From the NCBI GenBank assembly GCA_036897485.1, contig JAYMTF010000339.1, positions 1 to 39,298 on the forward strand: a stretch of DNA of 39,298 nt. The letters run 5' to 3'. This stretch comes from Pelargonium nanum (lineage: Eukaryota > Streptophyta > Magnoliopsida > Geraniales > Geraniaceae). This document shows, in pieces, positions 22,792 to 34,100 of the stretch. The translations under genes were made by a program, and so were the position numbers. Numbering within the stretch: position 1 is the stretch's first letter; each line of letters opens with the position of its first letter. The notes below the pieces were generated by a model. The model worked only from the letters and a program-made list of their open reading frames with translations, had not been told where the DNA came from and did not search any database.

Positions 22792-24014
22792 GTACTGACC
22801 ATACCAGCTATACCTTAATATGGTTCTTTGCTTTTGGCTTTGTTTTTTCTTTGTTTTTTTGTTTTGATTTGGTCCATGGATGGGAGTTGTTGGTAGGGGA
22901 GATGGGTCATTACTCCCACAGTAGCAATTGTGTATTTATTAGGGTTTTTGTTTTGCTGTCTTTTTCTCAAACTGTACAGATCAAATGTTGCTGTCTACTT
23001 CTTTGCTTCCTTTCTTTACTTTCTATCAATGTCTCAACAATTGATGATCCTCCATTGATTGGAGTTTCAGGATTCATTGGTCTTGGAGATTCAAATGTTA
23101 TGCTTATTGGTCACAAATCAACTAATCAAGGTCAGCAATATATTAGGTGGGGACTTTACTTGATCTTGTCTGGTCTGAAACTAGCTCTATCAGATGACAA
23201 TTAAACATCTTATAACACATCAGCTACTTGAGTGCAAAAAAACAAATTGCAAGATTTGCAAGCCATGTCACTCTAAGACATCAAAATGGGTCCCTGATTG
23301 TGACCTGTACACATTTCTGATTGAGACTTGTAATCTTCAAGGCAGTTGAAATATGGATCAGATTGTGGAGTCCTAGTTAGTTGGTCTTCAAAAGAGGACT
23401 TCTACTCAATCATATCTTTTGAAGGAAAATGAAACAGCAAATGGTTTTGGCTCATAGCTTGGAACAAACAGCACATCAAACATGCTTGATCACATCCATA
23501 AAAGATCACAATGAAACAGCAAATTATACTGAGAGGGAGAGAGTAGATGGACAAAGTAGTAGTTGATGTGAAATCATGTTGATTCTTGTCAAAATGTACA
23601 AAACAGTATATCAAACTTTCTGATATTCTCTCATGTTGAATGGTTCATCTACAACTCTCTAGCTCCTGACCTACAAAGCCTACAACTTTCATATTCTTGC
23701 TCCTATTTACATAATGATGTTCCAATGAAACCCAGATAGTCAATTTTCACCCACAAAAAAAGTCCTAAAATGAAGTGCAATACCAGGTACACCCAATACA
23801 CTTCATAATCACATACATTCCCAATACAAAGAATTGATTCATCACCAGAGAATGCTACAACACAATCAGCAGATCAAATTGAAGGTTCAATCAGTAGCAA
23901 CTCTTCAAAATCAAAACAGCTTTCCTCATCAGATCACAATCCCTATGATACGAGGAGAGAATCACAAATTGATGTTGCCGACCTTAACATAGTTAGTCAT
24001 TAAAGATCCATATC
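22792..24014. other. 3' UTR of the small gene and 3' flank of GTE copy 1
   Basis: A 117-codon frame at 22851-23204 has no ATG start or codon character and is taken as UTR or intergenic. From ~23560 on, the sequence resembles the DNA 3' of GTE copy 2; for example AAACAGTATATCAAACT at 23601-23617 matches 28080-28096 with one change. It is therefore the 3' UTR and flank of the minus-strand GTE gene. Confidence 0.5.
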
Positions 24015-25817
24015 CTATGAATGTGCATTATCCGCTTCAGAATCACTTCCAGAAGAACTTCCTGAGTCAGAATCTGCAAGACCCTCAGAATAAGAATACT
24101 TATCAAACAAAGTTATCAAAAACAATAGCCAAAGTTAGACTTGGGTTATACCACTCGATGAAGACGAATCACTGCCTGAACTATTGGAGCTACTGGAGGC
24201 ACCACCATCATCTTTCTCAATCTCCACTGGTGCATAATTACTCATGGGCATATCATCACCAATGTCAACATCTTCATCCCCGGTTTCTCTCCTTGGTGTT
24301 CTTGCATCGACTCCTACATCAATATGCTCAATTTCTGGTTCTAGGTCCTCCTATACAATGAAAAAACAGCACTAACAGGTCAAACAATTGCAGGTAAAGC
24401 AAAATTAACAAAAAGTATGCAATTTGGCCCAAGAATTTACCACAATGTGCTCAATTCCACTGTTTTCCATTAGCGCTTGCCTCTTAATCTTGCTCATCGC
24501 CTTCTTCCAGTTGGTGACATACCGATCAAGCTCCCACAGGGTCTCAGTATCCACAGCCTCAATGTCAAGCTCAATCTCATCTCCATCATGCCTCAAATGC
24601 CCATTCCTTTTGCTTATAATCTGCACCACTTGCTCCATTTTGTCTTGTGGCAAGCTCTGCAACCCAACTCCCAACTTGTGCTTCTCCTCAAGACTCATCT
24701 CCCTCTTGTTTGGGTCCTTCGCCTTTGGCTTCGGCTGCTTCACTGGCTTCACCAATGCAGGTCGCATTGGCTCAGGATTCATCACCGGCGACTGTGATCG
24801 AGGTGGCTGGGAAGGGATTCGCTCAGATTTCTTCCCAATTGGCAATGCACTATCTTTCGTTACCCTTTCTAGCTCCACATTGTTCCACGAGCTCGCCAAT
24901 TCTTCATCATAAACCTGTTCTTGCTGCTGCTCATCATAGACCTGTTCTTGCTGCTGCTCATTCTCCATTTTCTTATACATTGGCTTAAACAATTCTTCAA
25001 ACCTAGAATTAAGCTGCTCTGCCATCACATACACATCATGTCCTATCGGATTATATAACATGGCATTCCTGAAGGTCAGCTTCACGTCCTCAGCGAAATC
25101 CATCGGCGTGGCATACATATTCCGGCTAAGCTTCGACTTCACTGTGCCAAGATCCATAGGCTTTTTCACAATGCTGTAGTAATCGTGTAGCTTCATGCCA
25201 ACAACATCTACAGGAGCTTTGAAAGCATACGCGTTCTTGAGCTTCATCAGCTTGGTCAGCATTAGGGCACACGATTTCATCGCATCCCGATTATCCCCAG
25301 AGTTGAAATTGTTGCTCCGCTTCACGTCTTTTCCAGAATTCGGCGGGAGGGGCCTCTTGTTGCCGGACATTTTCTTGCCGTCTATGTTTCTCTTCGGCTG
25401 CGGCATGTTCTGGCTAGATCTGCCGCTGAGCTTGCCGGACTCGATGCGATCCGTCAATTGCCGAATCTGCTCGAGCTCGCCGAGGAGACGGTTCTTGAGT
25501 TCGCTCAGCTCCTTCCTCGAACAAGAACTTATGTCGATGCTCACGTATTGCGAGCGACTGAAATCGTCGCCGGACTTCCGATTAACGGGCGACTCGTCGT
25601 TGATCTCGTAGGCTTCGAGGGCGTGGGATTGGAGTTTCTTCTTGGTGGAGAAATTAGGGTAAGGGGTTTGGGTTTTGCTCGTCTTTCCGACATTACTGCC
25701 CATCTTCTTTCCACCACCACCGGCGGCTGGTCCTCCTCTGGGATGGGCCCAGTTGTGCTCGTCCCGGCCGGGCAAAACGGCGGAGGCAACGCCTACACAC
25801 TGCCGCGAAGGTCCCAT
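24015..25817 (-). CDS. GTE bromodomain/NET protein, tandem copy 1
   Basis: A nuclear BET-type reader of acetylated histones, resembling Arabidopsis GTE2/GTE7. Exons (minus) are 25817-24441, 24350-24152 and 24073-24015, encoding 544 aa. Order: Gly-rich N-terminus, a Leu-rich helical stretch at ~100-125, the bromodomain at ~180-277 with PVDVVGMKLHDY in the ZA loop and the acetyl-lysine-binding Asn N256 in LYNP, a variable Gln/Glu linker, the NET domain at ~372-448 (KREMSLEEKHKLGVGLQSLP), and an acidic Ser-rich tail. The linker has two copies of a nine-residue Gln-rich unit from a 27-base duplication. The start ATG is nine codons upstream of the position used by copy 2; the ancestral Met codon reads GTT here. 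Frame continuity across both introns is clean, so the gene looks functional. Confidence 0.93.
24904..24957. repeat. 27-base coding tandem repeat in GTE copy 1
   Basis: Units 24904-24930 and 24931-24957 differ at one base. On the minus strand they encode two Gln-rich nonapeptides between the bromodomain and the SSW segment. Copy 2 has no such repeat. Confidence 0.95.
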
Positions 25818-26150
25818 GGTGAAAGGGCTAGGCGGAGTCACCCAATGCGAGTGTGGAAACAGAGCATGTAATGGTTTCTCAGGAACGTGTCCAACACGCG
25901 CCGCCCGAAATGCTCACGCTCCGCCAATAAGAATCGAAACGAGACTGGGGATTTTTTGACCCAATGTTTTGATGGAAATGATGGGTCTAGGGTCGGTTCT
26001 TAAAGAGGCACGAAGATCTTCCCGGGACAGTTCGGGCAGGCTTGTGGCCGTTCATTCGAGTTAGATCACTGATCCAACGGTTACTGCTGTTGTTGGTGCT
26101 GCCCTACGGGCAGAGTTATGTGATCTGGCATGGACGGCTGAGATTTGGAG
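25818..26150 (-). promoter_or_regulatory. 5' UTR/proximal promoter of GTE copy 1, shared with copy 2
   Basis: Blocks conserved between the two GTE genes are TAGGGTCGGTTCTTAAA at 25988-26004 (30550-30566 in copy 2) and GATCTGGCATGGACGG at 26122-26137 (30672-30687). They keep order and roughly equal spacing in front of both genes. Whether they are regulatory or simply unsaturated duplication is not settled. Confidence 0.6.
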
Positions 26151-26219
26151 TGTGGTCGACGTGGAGAGTTACAGGTTGTCGGATCATATGAAGTGTGGTG
26201 AATTTAGGGTTTTGTGTCT

Positions 26220-26276
26220 CACGTGTAGGGCCTTGTTTTGATGACGTGGGGGCTGCCAGGACAGCATTCCACGTGG
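26220..26276. promoter_or_regulatory. Cluster of three ACGT-core elements upstream of GTE copy 1
   Basis: CACGTGT at 26220-26226, TGACGTGG at 26242-26249 and the palindrome CCACGTGG at 26269-26276 lie within 57 bases, about 400-460 bases before the GTE copy 1 ATG. Clusters like this bind bZIP factors of the ABF/HY5/TGA kind. The equivalent region of copy 2 has none. Confidence 0.5.
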
Positions 26277-28451
26277 GTAGTACAACCAATCAGATCTCAT
26301 ATATTGTCCAATGCTGACACGTTGTTGCCCCCAATCCAATGTGTGATATTCTCTTAAATGTCATTATTATATTGTAAGAATTGACTCCATAAAATTCAGC
26401 AATAATAAATGAATTTTTGGTATATATTTACTAGAAGTTCACTTATAATTTTTTTTCTCAATTTATCCAATGATGTTATTAAATGAATATAGCACAAAAT
26501 ACATTTGATTAATATGTTTTTGATTGGGGTTAACGTGTCTTTAAAAATCTTGAGTTTAATAAATTATTATTAAGGTGAACTTAATATGCCTTAAGTATCT
26601 CTTAATAGGCTACTCCAAACACAAGTGATATGCGGGATTATGCCAAGAAATTCTTAGAGTCGCAAACGCCAATTAGAATAGATGAACTGTTCTGGCAAAA
26701 CACAATTCATTAAACCAGGTTTCGGCCCGTGAACAAAGCTCACATCCCTCACCTGCTCACTCCGTGAACACACCCAACAAGCAATCCACTCACTTAGGCC
26801 ATAACTCACTCATGTCAAGTTAAGGTCCAACAACGCTTGTTATGTCTCTCAAAACTCCATTCATGTATCATCCAACTAGCGCGAGTTATCCCTTCGTCAC
26901 CTTATTGCCGTGACAAAAAACAAAACAAAAACGTGCGTAGTGTTTTAAATTTCATATGAGAATATTGCTGCAAATTTTAAGAAGTCGAACTTTTCAAAGA
27001 TCATTTAAGTTTGGGGTTGCCACTTAGGGGTTTACAGCTCTCATACTTTCTCCAAATATAGAACAAGAAATTATATCATATCTTCATTTTTTTCAAAAGC
27101 AGAACTAACGAGCACTTGTGGCTTTTAATGATGCATGTTTGAGCTGTCTTTTTGGTACATAAGGAGGCTTAGGACTCAAGCCACACCATACCATTATAGT
27201 AACTTTCATGCTAAGCTCAACTTTACAACTGGACTTTGCAATTGATTCCACAGTATAAAACTGAAAAAAATGCATTAAGATAAGAGCATGTTTTTATAAA
27301 AGCTGCCTATGTTTAATGTACTTTTTGGTGAGGCGTGTCAATGCACACCATTCAAGACTGAACTTTCCTCAACAAATCCGAAACTTTACAAGTCAATGGC
27401 ATAGATCAAGCCATCCAAACAATGACAATGACAATGACATGTTCTACTACAAATTCTCCAGACTCAGACATGTAATCTGGACTCAGCTTGCAGCATTAAC
27501 ATGCACATAAGGTCTCACTAAAGACAATTACAAAAACCATAATTTGATCATCAACTCAGTGCTCATCCACAAGACTCAATAATTGATACTAAAAGAACAC
27601 AAGACAGAGAATGAACTTATATAGGAAATGAGGCAATCATGCCATGGAGAGCTATGCCCATTCTACAATTCAATTCAGGCGCAGCATGGCTTGCTTTGAT
27701 CGAAAAGAAAAAAGATAAGAGTAGCACATGGGTCGGTTCACAGTTTACTCCATTCTACCCCTAAAATCAAGCCTGGCTCCAACCTTCTATATATGGTGTC
27801 TCTTCCCTTTAGGAGTAGCATAACCCAAAAAACAAAAACCCCAACTTCACATAACTAGTGGGTTGTTGAGTGAAAAATGGGTAATTGAACCAACTAAAAT
27901 TATTCACATCACCCATCACTAAAGAGCCTTTACTACCCTTCAACAAACCAGTTAGATATCGAAATAGAATTGAAAAGACACATGCCCGAGTCTTTTCCAC
28001 ACGCATGCATTATGACAAGAGAACTGAGACGACAGTTGAAGTTGATGTGGAAATTCATGTTTCATTCATGTGAGATATAAAACAGTATACCAAACTCTAA
28101 TTCTCTAACACATTGCTCCCTAACTATTTCAACTACAAAACTACTGACCTAAGCTTTCATTTACATCTTACTTTCCTTTTTACAGATGTTGCACAAGTCT
28201 TCATATCAGGTGCTGAATCCTATCCATCACACACCTCACAATCACAGTCCTTCCTGTATAAAAGAATTAATCCATGAATAATTCAGCTATTAGAAAGACG
28301 GTCAATTGCAAGACCAAATTAGCAGATGCATGATAAGATTGAATTGGGTTTTAATAACCACTAATACCTCTTGTAATAATACCAAGATCAAAGCAATGTA
28401 TCCCAACCCAAAAGCCATAGCAACCTCCTCCATCATTAGGAGTTCAAGATC
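26277..28451. other. Spacer between the GTE copies and 3' flank of copy 2
   Basis: No gene is supported in 26277-28040. The stretch 26640-26920 is less AT-rich than its surroundings and of unknown origin. From ~28040 onward the DNA is the 3' flank of GTE copy 2, related to 23560-24014. Confidence 0.45.
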
Positions 28452-30342
28452 CTACGATTGTGCATTATCTGCTTCGGAATCACTTCCCGAAGAACTTCCT
28501 GAATCAGAATCTGCAAGATCCTCAATATTAGAATATTTCTCGGGCAAATTTATTAAAACCAACCCCAACAATCACAACTGGGTTATACCACTCGAGGAGG
28601 ATGAATCACTGCCTGAACTACTGGAGCTGCTAGAGCTACTGGAGACACGCCCATCATCTTTCTCAATCTCCACTGGTGCATAACTATTCATGGGCATATC
28701 ATCATCAATATCAACATCTTCATCTCCACCATCTCCTTTCTTTGGCGTCTTTGCATCCATCCCAACATCAATTCTCTCACACTCTTGTACATCCTATAAT
28801 TTGATATAGAAAATAGCATTAGAAATTCAGTCCGCCCAATGCAAGTATAGGAAAACTTAACAATGCAAATTAACACAAGAAAGTTACCTCATTTTGCTCC
28901 ACTGAACCCGAGCCTGAACCCGAACCAACGTTATTGTTCATTAGAGCTTGCCTCTTAATCTTGCTCATCGCCTTCTTCCAGTTGGTTACAAACCGATCAA
29001 GTTCCCAAAGGGTCTCAGTATCTATTGCCTCAATATCAAGCTCAATCTCATCGCCATCATGACTCAAATGTCCATTCCTCTTGCTTATAATCTGCACCAC
29101 ATGCTCCATTTTCTCCTGAGGCAAGCTCTGCAACCCAACTCCCAACTTGTGCTTCTCCTCGAGACTCATTTCCCTCTTATTCGGGTCCTTAGCCTTGGGC
29201 TTTGGTTGCTTTACTGGCTTCACGGGCACGGCCCTCACTGGCTCAGGGGTCCGAACTGGGGACTGAGAGGGCTGTGGTGGTGGTGGGACAGGCGTTTGCT
29301 CAGATTTCTTGACAATGTTCATAGATTTGTCTTTCTTCACCCTCTCAGGTTCCACATTACTCCATGAGCTCGCCGGCAAAGGTTTCTTCCCCATTTGCAC
29401 AGGACTATCATTCTTCACCATCTCCGGCTCCACCTCCACATTGGTCCATGAACTAGCCAACAATTCCTCATCATTTAAGGAATCTTGGCGCTGCCCATCC
29501 TCAATTTTCTTATACACGGGCTGAAACAATTCTTCAAACCTAGCCAGAAGCTGCTCCGCTAATACATACACCTCATGCCCTATGGGATTATACAACAAGG
29601 CATTCTTGAAGGTCAGCTTCACATCATCAGAAAATTCCAATGGCGTCGAATAAATATTTTGCGCCAATCTCGACTTCACAGTGCCAAGATCCATTGGATG
29701 CTTCACAATATTATGGTAATCGTGTAGCTGCATGCCCACAACATCAACCGGAGTATTGAAGACATACGCATGCTTTTGCTTCATCAGCTTTGTTAGTATT
29801 TGAGCACAAGATTTCATCAAAATCTTAGGTTCCCCAATATCCCAATTATGAGCTCGCTTCGCATCCTTGCCGGAATTTGACGGAAATGGCCGCTTGTTCC
29901 CAGACAATTTCTTGCTCCCGGGTCTCTTAGGCGGCAGTAAATTCTGGCCGGATCTTCCGCTGAAATTTCCCGACTCGATACGATCCCTCAATTGCCGAAT
30001 CTGATCAAGCTCAGCGACAAAACGGCTCCTGAGCTCGATCAACTCCTTTTTCGAGCGCGAGGTAATATCGAAGCTCACATATTGCGAGTATTCGTAATCA
30101 GATTGTCGATTCGAGGGCAACGAGAGGTCGGCAGAGGCCGCGGGCCGGGCCACCACCTCCGGCGACAGGTCCTTCAAATCACGGGCTAGGGCACGGGGTT
30201 GGGACTGGAATTGCCTCTTGCCAAAATTAGGGTTTTTGGCTGTCTTGCCATTACTGCTCCCCATCTTCTTCACGCCGCCGGAAGCCCCTCTGGGCGGGGC
30301 AAAGCTGCGCTCATTCCGGCTGGGTAGGACGGCAGAAGCCAT
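28452..30342 (-). CDS. GTE bromodomain/NET protein, tandem copy 2
   Basis: Paralogue of the neighbouring GTE gene with the same three-exon structure and intron phases (exons, minus, 30342-28888, 28793-28589, 28510-28452), encoding 572 aa. Order: a short basic N-terminus starting MASAVLPSRNE, a helical Leu/Arg stretch at ~95-120, the bromodomain at ~176-273 with N252 in LYNP, a linker with two copies of an SSW-NVE-KK module (~295-322 and ~324-347), a Pro-rich stretch, the NET domain at ~388-464, a Gly/Ser run, then an Asp/Glu patch and Ser-rich tail. The start agrees with Arabidopsis GTE2/7, which begin at the same conserved spot. The homologue of copy 1's upstream ATG is ACG here. Both copies appear intact. 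Confidence 0.94.
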
Positions 30343-31121
30343 GCCGACTCTTTGCCTCGACGGTCCCGTCCTGAGCTTAGGCGGAATTACCCGATTCGGG
30401 CGTCAAAAATTAGCATGGATTGGAAAATTGCAAACCCACGCGCCACCTAGAAATGCTCACGCGCTGCCGAGGGCCTGAAACGTGAAGGCTAGGATTTGGG
30501 ATATTTGTAACCCTTTTCTCTTGAGAGATAGTGAGGAAGATAGGAAGGCTAGGGTCGGTTCTTAAAGGCATGGAGACGTTCCTGGGCAAGTTTCGGGCAG
30601 CTGCTCGACCGTTGATTTTCTTTGTATCGTTGATCTAACGGCTCTCGTGGTTATTATGGGCTGACCGAAGCGATCTGGCATGGACGGTCAAGATTCTGGT
30701 TTTAGAATAAGCGGACAGATCTTGACCATTAGATTGGGAACTTGGTGGGCCTTCCGTTTTGGGTCGAAAATGGAAAAGAATAGGCCGCGTATTCGAAAAT
30801 TTGAAATATTGAAAATTTCCAAAGACCATATTTAAGTTTTGGGTCATCGAAATGCCAAATGGAGTCCGACCCGACCCGAATAGTCCCTGCCCTCCCTTCA
30901 AATGAATACAGAACCTTCTCTGCAAAGCAATTTCATCTATAAAATATTTGTACTTTGATGTTTGACCAGAACAGTCAAGTCAAATGAGAGAAACTTCGAT
31001 TACATTAAATAGAGTACGAAGTGATTATTTATTAAGAGCTCGAAAAATCGATCTGCATTGCAACAGACATTGGCATTACTGAGAGTAGTTGGCTAGAAAG
31101 AATACATGATTATGATTTCAT
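30343..31121. other. GTE copy 2 promoter and intergenic DNA to the pyrophosphatase 3' end
   Basis: It holds the flank shared with GTE copy 1 (to about 30690), then unique DNA with W-box-like TTGACC sites near 30712 and 30962. The last ~150 bases are probably the pyrophosphatase 3' UTR. No further gene is supported. Confidence 0.5.
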
Positions 31122-34100
31122 CTACAAAAGCGAAAGCTCTCCAGCAGGAATTGTTCTCTTCACGAGTTTGGCCCACGACTCGTTGGTCTCCTTGATGACC
31201 TTGAGTGCGTAATCCTGTTTAACACATACACACAACAGGTCAATTCAGAATTCGTACAATTGAAAACGCAACAAGAGATATTCCAAGAAAGGATGGGAAA
31301 CTCGAAACTACCTTGTTGGCAGCCTTGTTGCCTAGACCAAACTTGTTAGCGGGTTTTCCATCAGGGATCTTGTAATCTCTAAACCAGTCCCTAATTGCAG
31401 TGAGAGTGCCCTGTGTGGGTGTCACAAACATAGCTACATTAATCCTCATGTGACAAGATGTTTTGAACAACAAAATTTGTCATTTATGCGTTGACATCAA
31501 CCCTATCAGCTTTCAAAACAAGTTATGCTCATTGCTCTATCGAGGGATATAAAACACTACCATTTATGCACCAGCCCTCTTACTAACAACAAACGATCTC
31601 ATTTGACAAATGATTTAACATTTAACAAGCAATTTTCTTTTCACTATTCTCTAGGTCTTATGAGACTCGGTACCTGCAAATTTAAACCTCTATTTATCGT
31701 ACTTTTGTAAAATCTTCCATATAAATCTAATATACACATCCTTTTTCCTCTAACAGTGGGTTCAACTGTTATTTGGTAACTAATTAAGATTATGCTTCTT
31801 GCATACAGATCCAAAGCTATTATTGTGTATTTATGCTGTAGCATACAGATAACATCATTATTATTTTTAACGCATTACCATACAGATTTGATGACATCAT
31901 TATTATTTTTAATACATTACCATATGTTTGAACCTTTTCTCTTCTTTTCCAAAGTGAGGTAAGGGAAGCGTAAGCACTTAGAAAACTGACATACCGGGAA
32001 GTGCTTCTCAACATCATCAACATCATTCACAAGGGAAGCTTTGGGATCATCCAATGAAATTGCAACGATCTTCCAGTCAAGTTCCCCCTCATCTATCATA
32101 GCTAACACGCCCAAAGGCTTGACTCTGAGAATCTCGCCAATCTGTCCACGTCTCTCACCAATTTCAACAACATCGACTGTAAATCAAATGAAACATTCAG
32201 CGTATGAAATACTAATTATAGAAAAAACGAAACTTGAAGGTGCATTGAAGGAAAAGTAATAATATACCTGGATCGTTATCTCCAAATGCCCCATCAACTT
32301 CAGGGTTCGCAAAAGATGGGTCTTCCCATGTTTGTGGAAGCAATCCATAATTCCAGTTTATATTGTAGCTGAGGCACCAAAATTAAATGATTCACGATAC
32401 AAAATGAAATGTATATACTAATGCCATGAAGACAGTACCAAGATAACAAGCATGGGAAATATGAAAGGTTCTAATGGAAGAGGATTATGTAAAAAGTGAG
32501 CATAGGTTACAGCTAAAATGAATGACACCACACATCTAGATGAAGGTAATCTGGGTCTATGAAAATTATCACTGCTAAGGCATAGTTGAATCAAGAGATT
32601 TTACAGTATGCATTTTTATCCTTCAGAATTTTGGAAAATACTAGAAGTGAAGTGAAATTTAGATTTGAGGTTCAAAAATTACTTATTTAGGCCAGAAAAT
32701 CACGGAGATTGATTGAAATGGCATTTTGAAATAGAAATAGACACGTGGAGTTATAACTATTTTCTAATCATAGAAACATATCAACACAAAGATACCTATA
32801 CATCTTTGATGACGTTTTCATATTTGGGGAAAGAAAATCTACGAAATCAAGAATAAACAACATGATCTATGAACAAAAAAGGAAGGGATGCAACAACAAT
32901 GGCAACAACCAAGCCATTTTCCAAACAATATTGGGGTCAGCTACATGAGTTCTTCAGAACTCTTTGGGATCTTCTGCTCATAATTCCTCTACCACTCTAT
33001 CCTATCTAATGATATCTCCTTTGTAAAGTCAAATGATATCATATCTTTTCTCACTACTTTCACGCTAACTTAGACTTGTGTTTCCCCTACCCCTTTTAAT
33101 TTCACCTAATTGAAGTCTCACATTTCCTCATAGGGACACTATGCTTCACATGTCTAAACTACCTGAGATGATTTCCCCGCATCTGCAGACAAGCTACCTA
33201 GAATGGTTACTTTGAGTAATTTCCTCATCTTCCAACATAAGTGAATTGTTACTCGCCCTCTTACTTATGCTAAAACTACATTTCATATCAATTTGGTTCT
33301 ACTTATTGTGAACCTCTTTGATTCTACAGTCTCTCTCCATCTATTTAATTTGACATTAATCTGTATTCTACTTTCATCAACTAGGACAATATCATATGCA
33401 AACAAAGACCTCATCTTTAAGAGGTCTTGTGCTCATCAATGACCACGGCAAAAAGAGAAAGATTATAATGCATTAGTGGCCAGAAGGCCCAAAGAGACGA
33501 TTTAGTGGGTAGGGAAAAAAAAGTCCTTTGCAATAAGTTAGTTTAATTTGAAGCTGAAGGTGATAAAATAATAAGCAAATCCCAGAGATTATGATCTTTT
33601 ATTTGAATAAAAGAAAGGCCTCAGATGGAGCAACATAAGATAGCATAAGGATTTTCTTAATAAAACCAATTGTCAAAGCCTCCCTAAGTCGAGCAGCGGG
33701 CTAGAAGTCATTTTGTTTCAAATGAATGCAATCATGAGGTCAACATAATGCTGAAACTGCCATAGATTCTACCATGAGTCACATTAAGGATTGCAAAACT
33801 GATTATATCATGCTGCCCATCCAACCTATATATAAATAGAAACATTGATCATCTGGAAAGAAAAACATAATATGGATGCTAGAGGGAAAAAAGAAAAGAA
33901 AAGGAAACTAAGAATGTTATGCGCTGAATTCTGAAGCACTTTGGAGGTTAAGTGGCTTGTTGAAAACCAGGGGACAAAATAGACATATGTTTGAGCTAGT
34001 TAAGACTTAGGTGCCTCACGCTGTGTAGTTTAGAGGGTGAATTTTAAAACTGATAAGTTCTTTTTCTTATTAAGAAATTGTTTGCAATATGGTAAGAAAT

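Noticed and set aside
22851..23204. 117-codon plus-strand frame after the small gene
   Set aside because: It starts with TTG rather than ATG, lies in T-rich DNA and gives a hydrophobic stretch expected from base composition.
24424..25959. Several open frames of 90-160 codons on the plus strand opposite GTE copy 1 (and similar ones opposite copy 2)
   Set aside because: They are antisense shadows of the well-supported minus-strand GTE exons and show no family features.
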